Shown here one piece after another: positions 27,249-35,752 of a stretch of DNA of 64,000 nucleotides. The translations under genes were made by a program, and so were the position numbers. Where the stretch lies: assembly GCA_019638485.1 (NCBI GenBank), contig JAHBTP010000001.1, positions 992,001 to 1,056,000 of the forward strand. The letters are read 5' to 3'. Position 1 is the first letter of the stretch; each line of letters opens with the position of its first letter. Below the pieces are notes generated by a model. The model ran no database searches. It was not told the origin of the DNA and saw only the letters and a program-made list of their open reading frames with translations. This DNA is from Ferruginibacter sp. Lineage in GTDB: Bacteria > Bacteroidota > Bacteroidia > Chitinophagales > Chitinophagaceae.

Positions 27249-28256
27249 ATGAAATCAGCCGGAACAATAAAGGGAAAGGGGAAATTTGTTATTTCATTAG
27301 ACTTTGAGCTCCTTTGGGGTGTAAGAGATATTGATTCTATTTTACCTGCATATAACAAAAATATTCTTGGTGTATGGGATGCCCTGCCAAAGATTCTTGA
27401 CTTTTTTGTAAAACATAAAATTCATGGTTCATTTGCTACAGTAGGCTTTTTATTTGCAAAAAATAAGCATGAACTCGTGCAATTTTGTCCTGAAATAAAA
27501 CCCAATTACAGGAATAAAAATTTATCTCCTTACAACGGACATTTTGATCTGATAAGAACCGAGGAAGATAATAAGCTGCATTTTGCCCCTGCTTTAATAG
27601 ACCTTATTATAAAAACTGAAGGGCAGGAAATTGGCACACACACATTTTCACATTACTATTGTTTAGAAGCCGGGCAAACAAAGGAGCAATTTGAAGAAGA
27701 CATTAGAGCCGCTATCAACATTGCAAAGACAAAAGGGATTCTGTTAAAAAGCATTGTATTTCCAAGAAATCAATTCAACAACGAATACCTTGAGATAATA
27801 AAAAGGCTGGGAATAACCTCTTATCGTGGAAATGAACCACTCTGGTTCCATAAAGCAGCGAGCAGCAATAAAAATGAACTTTTTAAAAGAATATTCAGGC
27901 TGATTGATTCGTATATCAATATCTCGGGGCATCATTGCTCCCCTTTACCACACGCCACCAATAAGCGGCACCCGGTTAATATTCCTGCAAGCAGATTTTT
28001 ACGTCCCTGTTCTATTCGACTTAAGGCGCTTGAAGGATTAAGGCTAAATCGAATTAAAAAGAGCATGACCTTTGCTGCAAAAAATGACCTGGTATTTCAC
28101 CTCTGGTGGCATCCTCATAATTTTGGAGATAATCAAAAAGAAAATTTCCATTTTCTTGAAAACATCCTAACGCATTTTGATTCCCTAAGGGAGAAATATA
28201 ACTTCCAAAGTGTATCTATGAATGAACTATCAAATCTGACATCGGAAAATGAATGA
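27249..28256 (+). CDS. NodB-type polysaccharide deacetylase family protein
   Basis: The 335-residue protein has a NodB fold. Motif 1 is SLDFELLWG (Asp18-Phe-Glu instead of Asp-Asp), motif 2 is THTFSHYY with metal-ligand His131 and His135, and motif 3 includes FPRNQFN (Arg173). There is no signal peptide, so it acts in the cytoplasm or at its membrane face. The family removes acetyl or formyl groups from sugars, often in polysaccharide or lipid-linked sugar assembly. Its stop overlaps the start of the formyltransferase by 8 nt, implying coupled translation and a common substrate. The pair follows directly on a tRNA gene. Confidence 0.82.
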   Translation: MKSAGTIKGKGKFVISLDFELLWGVRDIDSILPAYNKNILGVWDALPKILDFFVKHKIHGSFATVGFLFAKNKHELVQFCPEIKPNYRNKNLSPYNGHFDLIRTEEDNKLHFAPALIDLIIKTEGQEIGTHTFSHYYCLEAGQTKEQFEEDIRAAINIAKTKGILLKSIVFPRNQFNNEYLEIIKRLGITSYRGNEPLWFHKAASSNKNELFKRIFRLIDSYINISGHHCSPLPHATNKRHPVNIPASRFLRPCSIRLKALEGLRLNRIKKSMTFAAKNDLVFHLWWHPHNFGDNQKENFHFLENILTHFDSLREKYNFQSVSMNELSNLTSENE

Positions 28257-29022
28257 GAAGAAAATAATTATGCTCGCAAGCGCCGGTTCGTCAACTGTCT
28301 TTATGTTTAATGGTATAAGGGCAAACTACCCTATTTCTTCAGTTATCATTGAAGAAAAACTAAGTACTAAAAAACTGATAAAAAGAAAGATTAAGCGGCT
28401 GGGTGTATGGACTGTTTTGGGGCAGACATTATTTCAATTATTGATTGTAAAATTTCATTTTAAATTTTCAAAAAAAAGAATTTTAGAGATTGAACAACAA
28501 TTTGGATTGGACAATACACCTATTCCCGAATCAATTATTAAACATGTAACGGCAGTAAACTCACCCGAGTGTATTGCTTTTTTAAAAGAAGCAAAACCTG
28601 ATCTGGTGATTGTAAATGGCACCCGTATTTTATCAAAAAAAATATTGAACGAAATAAAGGCCACCTTTGTAAATACACATGTTGGCATTACACCAAAATA
28701 TCGCGGTGTGCATGGAGGATATTGGGCGTTGGTAAATAATGACAAAGAAAATTGTGGTGTAACCGTGCATTTAATTGATGAAGGAATTGATACCGGAGGA
28801 ATCCTTTATCAAATGAATATTTCTCCACAAAAGGATGATAACCTGGTAACATATCCTTATTTACAAATTGCAAAAGGGATTGAATGTATGAAGCTTGCCA
28901 TAAATGACTTTTCTAATAATCAATTAAAGGCAATTACACCTAAAGTTTCTGAAAGTATTTTATGGTACCATCCAACGCTTTGGCAATATGTGTATAATTG
29001 GATCGTAAAGCATGTTAAATAG
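28249..29022 (+). CDS. Formyltransferase family protein (sugar N-formyltransferase-like)
   Basis: The 257-residue protein contains the formyl-THF-dependent transferase core: FVNTHVGITPKYRG supplies Asn142 and His144, and GVTVHLIDEGIDTGG supplies Asp181, the full catalytic triad known from methionyl-tRNA formyltransferase. The N-terminal region is not that of Fmt or PurN, so an amino-sugar or other small-molecule acceptor is more likely. It overlaps the deacetylase gene by 8 nt. A transferase plus a deacetylase/deformylase recalls ArnA/ArnD of lipid A modification, but there are no other arn genes nearby. Confidence 0.8.
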   Translation: MNEKKIIMLASAGSSTVFMFNGIRANYPISSVIIEEKLSTKKLIKRKIKRLGVWTVLGQTLFQLLIVKFHFKFSKKRILEIEQQFGLDNTPIPESIIKHVTAVNSPECIAFLKEAKPDLVIVNGTRILSKKILNEIKATFVNTHVGITPKYRGVHGGYWALVNNDKENCGVTVHLIDEGIDTGGILYQMNISPQKDDNLVTYPYLQIAKGIECMKLAINDFSNNQLKAITPKVSESILWYHPTLWQYVYNWIVKHVK

Positions 29023-29087
29023 CCATAGTAATTTTTACCATCAATTAAATTGTGTATTTTTAAAAAGGGAGCATCTATATTACCCTT

Positions 29088-29786
29088 ATGCGTTATCGTA
29101 ACATGAAACTTGAAAAAAATCAAATTGATCAGCTTTTTGCCTTCACAAAGAAAAGGAGGGTGGAATATTATGATTTACAAGTTGAATTAGTGAATGATTT
29201 AGAAAATAAGATTTTGGAAACCACCGGAGCTGACAAATCACTATCATTTAATGATGCCTTATTGAAGGTATATTCAAGTTTTGGAATTTTTGGATTTGCT
29301 AAATTTGTTCAAGATAAACAAGCTCTGCTTGAAAAGAAATATTATTCCATGTGGCTAAAAGAAATAATAGGGTTAACAAAATGGCCTATATTTATTCTTG
29401 CTATAATCTTGTTTCTATTATGCTATTTTTTAGTTATCTGGACTGACCCCATGATTGCCACCATTTTGTTCATTTTATTTTATACTATTCAATCCATTAT
29501 ATTATTTAAAAGGTTAAAAACGGATCAAAAAGAGAAAAAGCTACTTATGCTCCAATATAGACCGCCGTTTCAACTTCCTTTTTTTATTATTTATCAATTA
29601 GGGTTTGGCATAACCTTATTTCAATTGAATTCCTTACCCGCTTCCATTATGATATTCATTGGCTGTGTCCTGATTATAGCCAATATTAGAGTTACAGGAA
29701 AAATAAGAGAGGAAGCAATAAATACTTTTCCCGAAGCATTCTTGAAAGAGTCAACAATTATTTCTGTAAATACATCACCTCTTTAA
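29088..29786 (+). CDS. Conserved membrane protein, function unknown
   Basis: The 232-residue protein has a charged N-terminal half (residues 1-100) with RRVEYYDLQVELVNDLENKI-like character, then four hydrophobic segments at about 107-127, 129-150, 165-185 and 187-205. No enzymatic motif is visible. I recall similar four-helix proteins with this YYD..ELV N-terminus as lone genes in Bacteroidota, but cannot name a family. ATG 29088 is used; ATG 29103 is an alternative. Its last 29 nt overlap the 3' end of the convergent pdhB. Confidence 0.6.
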   Translation: MRYRNMKLEKNQIDQLFAFTKKRRVEYYDLQVELVNDLENKILETTGADKSLSFNDALLKVYSSFGIFGFAKFVQDKQALLEKKYYSMWLKEIIGLTKWPIFILAIILFLLCYFLVIWTDPMIATILFILFYTIQSIILFKRLKTDQKEKKLLMLQYRPPFQLPFFIIYQLGFGITLFQLNSLPASIMIFIGCVLIIANIRVTGKIREEAINTFPEAFLKESTIISVNTSPL

Positions 29787-30741
29787 CCAGTTTAACCGAA
29801 CGAGATACATCGGGCAAATAGGCTGCAACCAAATTAGGTGCATAATGCATAGGGGCATCTGCGGCAGTAATACGGCGAATAGGTGCGTCCAAATAATCGA
29901 ATCCTTCCTTTTGAATTCGGTAGGTTATTTCGGATGATACTGAGCCAAATGGCCATTGTTCTTCAATAATTACCAATCGGTTTGTTTTCTTTACACTTTC
30001 TAAAATGGTATGCCAATCAAGAGGACGAATAGTACGCAAATCAATAACTTCTGCAGAAATATTTTCCTTAGTTAATTCATCAGCAGTAGCTAAAGCTATT
30101 TTCATCATTTTATTAAATGACACGATAGTAACATCTGTTCCTTCCTTAGCAATATGTGCTTTACCAATTGGGATAAGATATTCATCGCTTGGCACCTCTC
30201 CTTTATCACCATACATTACTTCACTCTCCATAAAAATGACTGGATCATTATCTCGGATAGCTGATTTGAGTAATCCTTTAGCATCATAAGGATTACTTAT
30301 AGAAACCACTTTAATACCCGGGATATTAGCATATAATGATTCAAAAGCAGTTGAGTGTTGAGCACCTAACTGGCCTGCACTTCCATTGGGTCCACGAAAA
30401 ACAATTGGGCAATGAATTTGTCCTCCACTCATGGCCAGCATTTTTGATGCTGTATTTAGGATTTGGTCAAGTGCCAGCACGGCAAAATTCCATGTCATAA
30501 ACTCAACAATAGGTCGTAATCCGTTTTGTGCTGCTCCAACAGCAATAGATGCAAAACCGAGTTCGGCGATTGGTGTATCAATAATACGTTTTTCGCCAAA
30601 TTCAGCTAACATCCCTTGGCTCACTTTGTAGGCACCATTATATTCTGCCACTTCTTCACCCATTAAAAAGATATTTTCATCTCTTCTCATTTCTTCTGAC
30701 ATAGCTTCACGGAGTGCTTCCCGCAGTGCAATTTCACGCAT
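29758..30741 (-). CDS. pdhB: Pyruvate dehydrogenase E1 component, beta subunit
   Basis: The 327-residue beta subunit has a pyrimidine-binding domain (FLMGEEVAEYNGAYKVS, TPIAELGFASIAVGAA) and the transketolase C-terminal domain (DLRTIRPLDW). It pairs with PdhA, which is encoded 8 kb away in another operon. It has its own promoter (30766-30796) and a hairpin separates it from the thiolase gene upstream, so it is probably monocistronic. Its 3' end overlaps the convergent membrane-protein gene by 29 nt. Confidence 0.95.
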   Translation of the reverse strand: MREIALREALREAMSEEMRRDENIFLMGEEVAEYNGAYKVSQGMLAEFGEKRIIDTPIAELGFASIAVGAAQNGLRPIVEFMTWNFAVLALDQILNTASKMLAMSGGQIHCPIVFRGPNGSAGQLGAQHSTAFESLYANIPGIKVVSISNPYDAKGLLKSAIRDNDPVIFMESEVMYGDKGEVPSDEYLIPIGKAHIAKEGTDVTIVSFNKMMKIALATADELTKENISAEVIDLRTIRPLDWHTILESVKKTNRLVIIEEQWPFGSVSSEITYRIQKEGFDYLDAPIRRITAADAPMHYAPNLVAAYLPDVSRSVKLVKEVMYLQK

Positions 30742-30765
30742 AACGTCTATTTATTGTTTGGAGGG

Positions 30766-30796
30766 CAAATTTATTCCTTATCGTTCATAAAACCAA
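30766..30796 (-). promoter_or_regulatory. TTG-N20-TAAATTTG promoter of pdhB
   Basis: TTG (30796-30794), a 20-nt spacer, TAAATTTG (30773-30766), then 24 nt to ATG 30741. The pdhA promoter has the same 20-nt spacing. Confidence 0.65.
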
Positions 30797-30810
30797 TTTC
30801 AAATAAAAGC

Positions 30811-30836
30811 GAAAAGCTCCCATTTAGGAAGCTTTT
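30811..30836 (-). terminator. Probable terminator between thiolase and pdhB genes
   Basis: AAAAGCT pairs with AGCTTTT, with two further C-G pairs after a one-base bulge. It follows the thiolase stop by 20 nt and precedes the pdhB promoter region. Confidence 0.5.
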
Positions 30837-30856
30837 TATGGAAACTCCTGTTTATA

Positions 30857-32035
30857 TTAAACACTTTCAATAACCATAGCACTTGCACCACCGCCGCCAT
30901 TACATATACCTGCAGCGCCATAGCGTTTATTATTTTGTTTTAATACATTAATTAGTGTAACCATAATTCTGGCACCACTAGCTCCCAAAGGATGGCCAAT
31001 AGACACTGCGCCTCCATTCACATTTACTGTAGCCGGGTCTAATTTCATCCGACGTGTATTTTCAATACCTACTACTGCGAAAGCCTCATTTAGCTCCCAA
31101 AATGAAACATCCTCCATTTTAATTCCTGCCTTAGCCACTGCTTTAGGGACAGCTAAAGATGGTGTGGTAGTAAAATCAATAGGTTTTTGTTCTGCATCAG
31201 CATAGCCAATAATCTTCGCAATAGGTTTCAAACCCAGTTCTTTCATTTTTTCTCCACTCATGATAACCATTGCTGCAGCTCCATCGTTCATGGTAGAAGC
31301 ATTAGCTGCTGTTACAGTTCCATCTTTTTTAAATGCACCTTTTAATTGTGGAATTTTATCAAACTTTACATTAAAAGGTTCTTCGTCTTTTTCAAATTTT
31401 ATGGGGTCGCCTTTACGTTGAGGAATTTCTACCGGAATAATTTCATTTACAAACTTTCCGCTATTTACTGCAGCCTGGCTGCGTTTATAGCTTTCAATAG
31501 CAAAATTATCTTGGTCTTCTCTGGATATATTACAGCCTGAAGCACAAGCCTCAGCAGCCATCCCCATTGCTGCGCCATCATACACATCCGTTAATCCGTC
31601 TTTAGCCAATCCATCTACAGCCTGTACATTTCCATATTTATTTCCCCACCTCATTTTATCAAGATAAAACGGCACATTGCTCATGCTTTCCATTCCACCT
31701 GCTACAACAATATCTGCATCCCCAAGCCTGATTGCCTGTGCAGCCATTGTAATGGCTTTCATGCCTGAGGCACATACCTTATTAATTGTTGTGCAAATAA
31801 CATCATCAGGAAGCCCTGCAAATTTTGCTGCCTGACGCGCCGGGGCTTGTCCAAGATTAGCCTGCATCACACATCCCATCAATACTTCATTAACCAACTT
31901 AGCATCTACACCGGCTCTTTCCAAGGCACCTTTAATAGCTAAAGCACCCAACTGAGTAGCACTAAAATCTTTTAAAGAACCGCCAAAACTTCCGATAGGG
32001 GTTCTTACCGCTGAGATTACATATACTTCATTCAT
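30857..32035 (-). CDS. atoB: Acetyl-CoA C-acetyltransferase (thiolase)
   Basis: The 392-residue thiolase has the acyl-accepting Cys88 (NKVCASGMKA), the His of GGAVSIGHPLGASGAR and the second active Cys in ICNGGGGASAMVI. The PIDFTTTPSLAVPKA region fits the biosynthetic/degradative acetoacetyl-CoA type. The ATG at 32035 is preferred to TTG at 32044 because MNEVYVISAVRTPIG is the family N-terminus and the -7 element TAACTTTG ends at 32055. The gene stands between the OppB operon and pdhB as its own transcription unit. Confidence 0.93.
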   Translation of the reverse strand: MNEVYVISAVRTPIGSFGGSLKDFSATQLGALAIKGALERAGVDAKLVNEVLMGCVMQANLGQAPARQAAKFAGLPDDVICTTINKVCASGMKAITMAAQAIRLGDADIVVAGGMESMSNVPFYLDKMRWGNKYGNVQAVDGLAKDGLTDVYDGAAMGMAAEACASGCNISREDQDNFAIESYKRSQAAVNSGKFVNEIIPVEIPQRKGDPIKFEKDEEPFNVKFDKIPQLKGAFKKDGTVTAANASTMNDGAAAMVIMSGEKMKELGLKPIAKIIGYADAEQKPIDFTTTPSLAVPKAVAKAGIKMEDVSFWELNEAFAVVGIENTRRMKLDPATVNVNGGAVSIGHPLGASGARIMVTLINVLKQNNKRYGAAGICNGGGGASAMVIESV

Positions 32036-32054
32036 TTCTTTCAATTTTGAGGTG

Positions 32055-32062
32055 CAAAGTTA
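32055..32062 (-). promoter_or_regulatory. -7 element TAACTTTG for the thiolase gene
   Basis: TAACTTTG ends 19 nt before ATG 32035. A TTTG lies 13 nt upstream, closer than the normal spacing. Confidence 0.5.
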
Positions 32063-32099
32063 CAGCATTTTATGGCAAAGCCATTACCCCAATCAAAAG

Positions 32100-33128
32100 T
32101 TAAAGCCTCACTCGTGGATCAGCTATACGATAAAGTAAATCAGTAAATACTTGTATCAGCGTAAAAATAATTGCACTAAGCAATACAGCACCTGTTACCA
32201 CAGGATAATCGAGTTTTTCAAGTGCATTAACCGTAACTTTTCCCAGCCCATTCCAACCAAAAATATACTCTACAAAGAAGGCTCCGGTTAGCAAATCAGC
32301 GAACCATCCTGTGATGGCAGTAATAACGGGGTTTATTGCATTGGGTAAAGCATGTTTCCAAATAACGGTTCGTTTAGATAATCCTTTTGCATAAGCTGTT
32401 CTAATATAATCTTTACCCAACTCATCTAGCAAGGCACTTCTGGTAAGCTGGGTAATAATGGCTAAAGGGCGAATTCCTAAAGTTAGCGCTGGTAGAATTA
32501 AATTTTTTAATGCAAGTGTTTGTTCACCGGTAATTTCATTTATTTCAAATAGGCTACCGGTAAAATGCAGTCCTGTATAGGGTTGAAGCCATATACCAAA
32601 AATATAGGCAATTATCATAGCGGTAAAAAAGGATGGAGCTGAAATGCCTGCAATAGAAGTTAGCATTGCTATGTGATCCTTTGCACTCCCCTTGTTACTT
32701 GCAGCAACAACGCCTAAAAATACACCGCCAACAACGGCCAAAAGCATAGCGGAAATAGCGAGGATTATGGTTGCGGGTAGCGCTTGTAACAATACATCGA
32801 GCACCGGTCGGTTGTTTTGATAGCTTCTTCCAAGATAGGGCCACTTAATTACCAGGCCTGTATTTTTTCCTATAAAAATGCCGGATACGTTCTTATCATC
32901 CCATGATTTTTTTTCGTATATGCTTAAGGGTGATATATCATTTATATAATACAAAAACTGTTTCCAAGCCGGTTTATCCAAATGATATTCACGTAGAATA
33001 TTATTACGAGTCTTTTCATCACCACTTTGTCCTATCATTAGATTTGCCGGATCACCCAGTAAACGAAAAAGAAAAAACACCAATAGCACAACACCGAGAA
33101 TAATCCAAATTGCTCTTCGTAACAGCAT
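32100..33128 (-). CDS. ABC transporter permease, DppB/OppB family
   Basis: The 342-residue inner-membrane permease has an N-terminal helix (FLFRLLGDPA segment), a periplasmic insert to about residue 110, then the five-helix BPD_transp_1 core with the EAA-like loop DYIRTAYAKGLSKRTVIWKHALPNA that contacts the ATPase, and FVEYIFGWNGLG typical of dipeptide/oligopeptide permeases. The second permease (OppC), the ATPases and the binding protein are not in the window. It follows the DoxX-like gene by 21 nt. Confidence 0.9.
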   Translation of the reverse strand: MLLRRAIWIILGVVLLVFFLFRLLGDPANLMIGQSGDEKTRNNILREYHLDKPAWKQFLYYINDISPLSIYEKKSWDDKNVSGIFIGKNTGLVIKWPYLGRSYQNNRPVLDVLLQALPATIILAISAMLLAVVGGVFLGVVAASNKGSAKDHIAMLTSIAGISAPSFFTAMIIAYIFGIWLQPYTGLHFTGSLFEINEITGEQTLALKNLILPALTLGIRPLAIITQLTRSALLDELGKDYIRTAYAKGLSKRTVIWKHALPNAINPVITAITGWFADLLTGAFFVEYIFGWNGLGKVTVNALEKLDYPVVTGAVLLSAIIFTLIQVFTDLLYRIADPRVRL

Positions 33129-33149
33129 AGTATAGATTTATACAACGCA

Positions 33150-34262
33150 TTAATATGTAGCTTTCCCTATATCTGCCCAGCTCCACTTTTCTTTAATTAT
33201 GGGGCCTTCCATTTTATAAAGAGTGGCAGCTGCACGGCAAGCGGTTTTTAATGCCGTAGCATCAAGTGTTAAGACACCTGAAAAAGTCAAGTTGTTTGCA
33301 GCACCAAATTTAACCGCTTCATCATACCTGGTTACCACCAGATAAACCGGCTGTTTGGCTTCCTTTTTCCATTTTTTAAATTCATTTACCCACTTTGGCG
33401 AACCAGAAGGGATATCTCTTAAATAGAGCATATAATAGCCATTTTTAGAAACCATTATTTTTTCTGTAACGTCATTTCCATCAGCATCTGTAAGATGAAA
33501 ATCATTAATAATGGGGATATTATTACTTCCCTTTTGAATTAATTTTTGAACTCTATCCACAAATTCCCAGCTATCATCAGGAAGAGAATCTGCTTTAAAA
33601 TCCTTTGATTGGCCATCCTTGCTATATACAAATACATAATCAAATTTATCTTGAATGGCGTTAGGAGGCATTTTGCGCAGTTCAATAATATTATTACCTT
33701 TTTTAAAGGGGAGGCAATCGGCAAGAGGCAAATGTTTTAATACGTACCATTGTAAAAATAGTGTACCCAATATTGTTAGTATTACTGCCCCTCCTATCAC
33801 CAGTGGCTTATGAATAGGATGAATATACTTTTGATAAATGAGCAGCAGTATAGTAAAAATCAATAGAATAATATCCTTACTAAAAGTTTGCATGGGTGTA
33901 AGTGGAATACAATCTCCAAAACAGCCACAGGCACGTATTTTACCGCTAAACAATACATAAGAAGTAAGGAAGGTGAAAAGAATCATCAACAGTAAAAGCA
34001 GTATGGAGGTGATTTTTTTTCTAAAGCCTATTAGCAATGCCACACCAAGAACAACCTCTAGCGTAATCATAGCAATTGAAAATGAAAGGGCATAATGATT
34101 AAGTTTGTTCATCAGCCCCGGCATCCAACCTTCTGAAGCAAATGCCTCAAAAAATTCTTCCATTTTATATGCCAACCCAAGAGGGTCAATCGCTTTAACT
34201 AATCCACTAAAAATAAACAGCGCACCTGTAATAATTCTAATAAAGAAAATTAATGCTTTCAT
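33150..34262 (-). CDS. DoxX/MauE-like membrane protein (BT_3928 type)
   Basis: The 370-residue protein begins with a four-helix DoxX/MauE-like domain (FIRIITGALFIFSGLVKAIDP; RACGCFGDCIPLTP with conserved Cys residues), has one more membrane helix at about 155-175, and ends in a soluble thioredoxin-like region (about 190-370) with a CxxC-less fold. Such proteins are common in Bacteroidota and are usually next to DUF1599 genes, as here. A redox or thiol role is plausible because of the Cys pattern but unproven. DUF1599 ends 3 nt upstream, oppB starts 21 nt downstream. Confidence 0.75.
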   Translation of the reverse strand: MKALIFFIRIITGALFIFSGLVKAIDPLGLAYKMEEFFEAFASEGWMPGLMNKLNHYALSFSIAMITLEVVLGVALLIGFRKKITSILLLLLMILFTFLTSYVLFSGKIRACGCFGDCIPLTPMQTFSKDIILLIFTILLLIYQKYIHPIHKPLVIGGAVILTILGTLFLQWYVLKHLPLADCLPFKKGNNIIELRKMPPNAIQDKFDYVFVYSKDGQSKDFKADSLPDDSWEFVDRVQKLIQKGSNNIPIINDFHLTDADGNDVTEKIMVSKNGYYMLYLRDIPSGSPKWVNEFKKWKKEAKQPVYLVVTRYDEAVKFGAANNLTFSGVLTLDATALKTACRAAATLYKMEGPIIKEKWSWADIGKATY

Positions 34263-34265
34263 TTT

Positions 34266-34811
34266 TTACTTATGGTTTCCTTCTTCAATTAAAATAAGGC
34301 CAAATATTGAATAATTAGCTATATCAAAAAAATTAGCATCTATACCTTCACTAATTTGTGTTTTCCCTTCATTGGCAATAATTTGTTTAATTCGAAGCAC
34401 TTTTGCCAAAATCAAATCAACAAAACTCTCCTGGCTCATTTCTCGCCATGCTTCTCCATAGTCATGGTTTTTATCTTCCATCAGGCCTTTAGCTTTATTA
34501 GATAAATCCGCATATAGCCCGGCCACTTTATCTACCGGCCATTGTTCAGCAGCATCATCAGCAGATTGCAGTTGAATTAAGCCAATGATACAATAATTAA
34601 ATATCCCTTCAAATTCAGAGCGAATATCATCTCCAATGCGCTGTATCCCCTTCTCTTGAATTGTTTTAATCCTTCTTGCTTTAATATATATCTGATCGGC
34701 AACAGAAATTGGCCGATACACGCGCCAGGAAGTTCCGTAATCTGCTGTCTTTTTTAAAAAGATTTCTCTACATCTGTGTACAATACCATCATACTGAAGA
34801 GTTGTATTCAT
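34266..34811 (-). CDS. DUF1599 (nucleotide-modification-associated domain 1) protein
   Basis: A 181-residue protein with two copies of an all-alpha unit: KKTADYGTSWRVYRPISVADQIYIKARRI-like at about residues 20-50 and KNHDYGEAWREMSQESFVDLILAKVLRI-like at about 110-145. The internal duplication is characteristic of DUF1599. Function is not known; the DYGxxWR motif is reminiscent of nucleotide-processing all-alpha folds. It is first in an operon with the DoxX-like and OppB genes and diverges from folP. Confidence 0.8.
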   Translation of the reverse strand: MNTTLQYDGIVHRCREIFLKKTADYGTSWRVYRPISVADQIYIKARRIKTIQEKGIQRIGDDIRSEFEGIFNYCIIGLIQLQSADDAAEQWPVDKVAGLYADLSNKAKGLMEDKNHDYGEAWREMSQESFVDLILAKVLRIKQIIANEGKTQISEGIDANFFDIANYSIFGLILIEEGNHK

Positions 34812-34822
34812 AATACCATTAG

Positions 34823-34850
34823 TTTGAAAGCTGAATAAGCTTCATCTTTG
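34823..34850 (+). promoter_or_regulatory. Possible folP promoter TTTG-N16-CATCTTTG
   Basis: TTTG at 34823-34826 and CATCTTTG at 34843-34850 (one mismatch to TAnnTTTG), 31 nt before the folP ATG. The spacing is 2 nt shorter than usual. Confidence 0.35.
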
Positions 34851-34881
34851 CTTTTGAATCAAAAATACAATTTAGCTGCTA

Positions 34882-35736
34882 ATGTTTACCATTAATTGTA
34901 GAGGGAAAGTTATTTCTATAACCAAGCCGTTGATAATGGGAGTAATAAATATAACTCCTGATTCTTTTTATGCAGGCTCCAGGGTAGAAAATACCGAACA
35001 GATTTTGCAAGAGGTGGCTAAGATGGTAAAAGAGGGAGCTGATATTATTGATGTGGGCGGACAAAGCACCCGACCGGGAAGTAAGCCACTTTCCGCTAAT
35101 GAAGAATGGGATAAGATTCGATTACCATTACATCAGATAGTACAGACATTTCCAAATACCATTATCTCTGTTGATACCTATCAGTCACGTGTAGCCGAAA
35201 ACGCCTTACAAGCTGGCGTTCACATTATAAATGATATCAGTGCCGGAGAAATGGACAGTGAAATGTTAAGTACAGTTGCTCACTTTGGTGCGCCTTATAT
35301 CTGTATGCACATGCAAGGCAGGCCTGAAACCATGCAACAAAATCCACACTATAAAAATGTTACTGCTGAAGTAATTCAATATCTGGCGCAAAGGATAGAT
35401 ATTTGTTTGCAGGCAGGTATAAAAGATATTATTGTTGATCCGGGATTTGGCTTTGGCAAAACGATATCACACAATTTAGAATTACTGTATAATCTTAGTG
35501 CACTTCAAATGCTAAATCATCCTGTTCTTGTAGGGCTATCACGCAAGAGTACAATCTATAAAACATTGGGAATATCTGCATCAGAATCCCTTAATGGGAC
35601 CACTGTACTGAATACCATTGCCCTAATGCGTGGAGTACAATTTTTACGTGTGCATGACGTGGCTGAGGCCAGGGAGGCAGTCATTCTAACGGAAGCAATA
35701 AAAAAGGCCGCCCAGATTAATAGTGCGGCCAATTAG
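34882..35736 (+). CDS. folP: Dihydropteroate synthase
   Basis: The 284-residue TIM-barrel enzyme joins hydroxymethyl-dihydropterin diphosphate to p-aminobenzoate and is the target of sulfonamides. MGVINITPDSFYAGS, DVGGQSTRPGS and VDPGFGFGKT are the family signatures. It diverges from DUF1599 with 70 nt between. The last 35 nt also encode, on the other strand, a GC-rich terminator hairpin used by the convergent FKBP gene. Confidence 0.96.
   Translation: MFTINCRGKVISITKPLIMGVINITPDSFYAGSRVENTEQILQEVAKMVKEGADIIDVGGQSTRPGSKPLSANEEWDKIRLPLHQIVQTFPNTIISVDTYQSRVAENALQAGVHIINDISAGEMDSEMLSTVAHFGAPYICMHMQGRPETMQQNPHYKNVTAEVIQYLAQRIDICLQAGIKDIIVDPGFGFGKTISHNLELLYNLSALQMLNHPVLVGLSRKSTIYKTLGISASESLNGTTVLNTIALMRGVQFLRVHDVAEAREAVILTEAIKKAAQINSAAN
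35700..35730 (-). terminator. FKBP-gene terminator embedded in the folP 3' end
   Basis: On the minus strand GGCCGC (35730-35725) pairs with GCGGCC (35711-35706) and is followed by six T (35705-35700). It lies 22 nt past the FKBP stop, wholly inside the folP coding sequence. Confidence 0.7.
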
Positions 35737-35752
35737 TACAACGTACGATATT

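Noticed and set aside
27119..27307. 62-residue open frame upstream of the deacetylase
   Set aside because: Overlaps the deacetylase start in another frame, has no family resemblance and lies right after a terminator with no clear promoter.
28249..29022. Assignment as methionyl-tRNA formyltransferase (fmt)
   Set aside because: The catalytic triad is shared, but the N-terminal region and the missing C-terminal tRNA-binding domain do not fit Fmt.
26987..29090. Possible integrative element at tRNA-Gly with a duplicated tRNA 3' end (att site)
   Set aside because: I searched the DNA downstream of the pair for a copy of the tRNA 3' end and found none; there is no integrase nearby.
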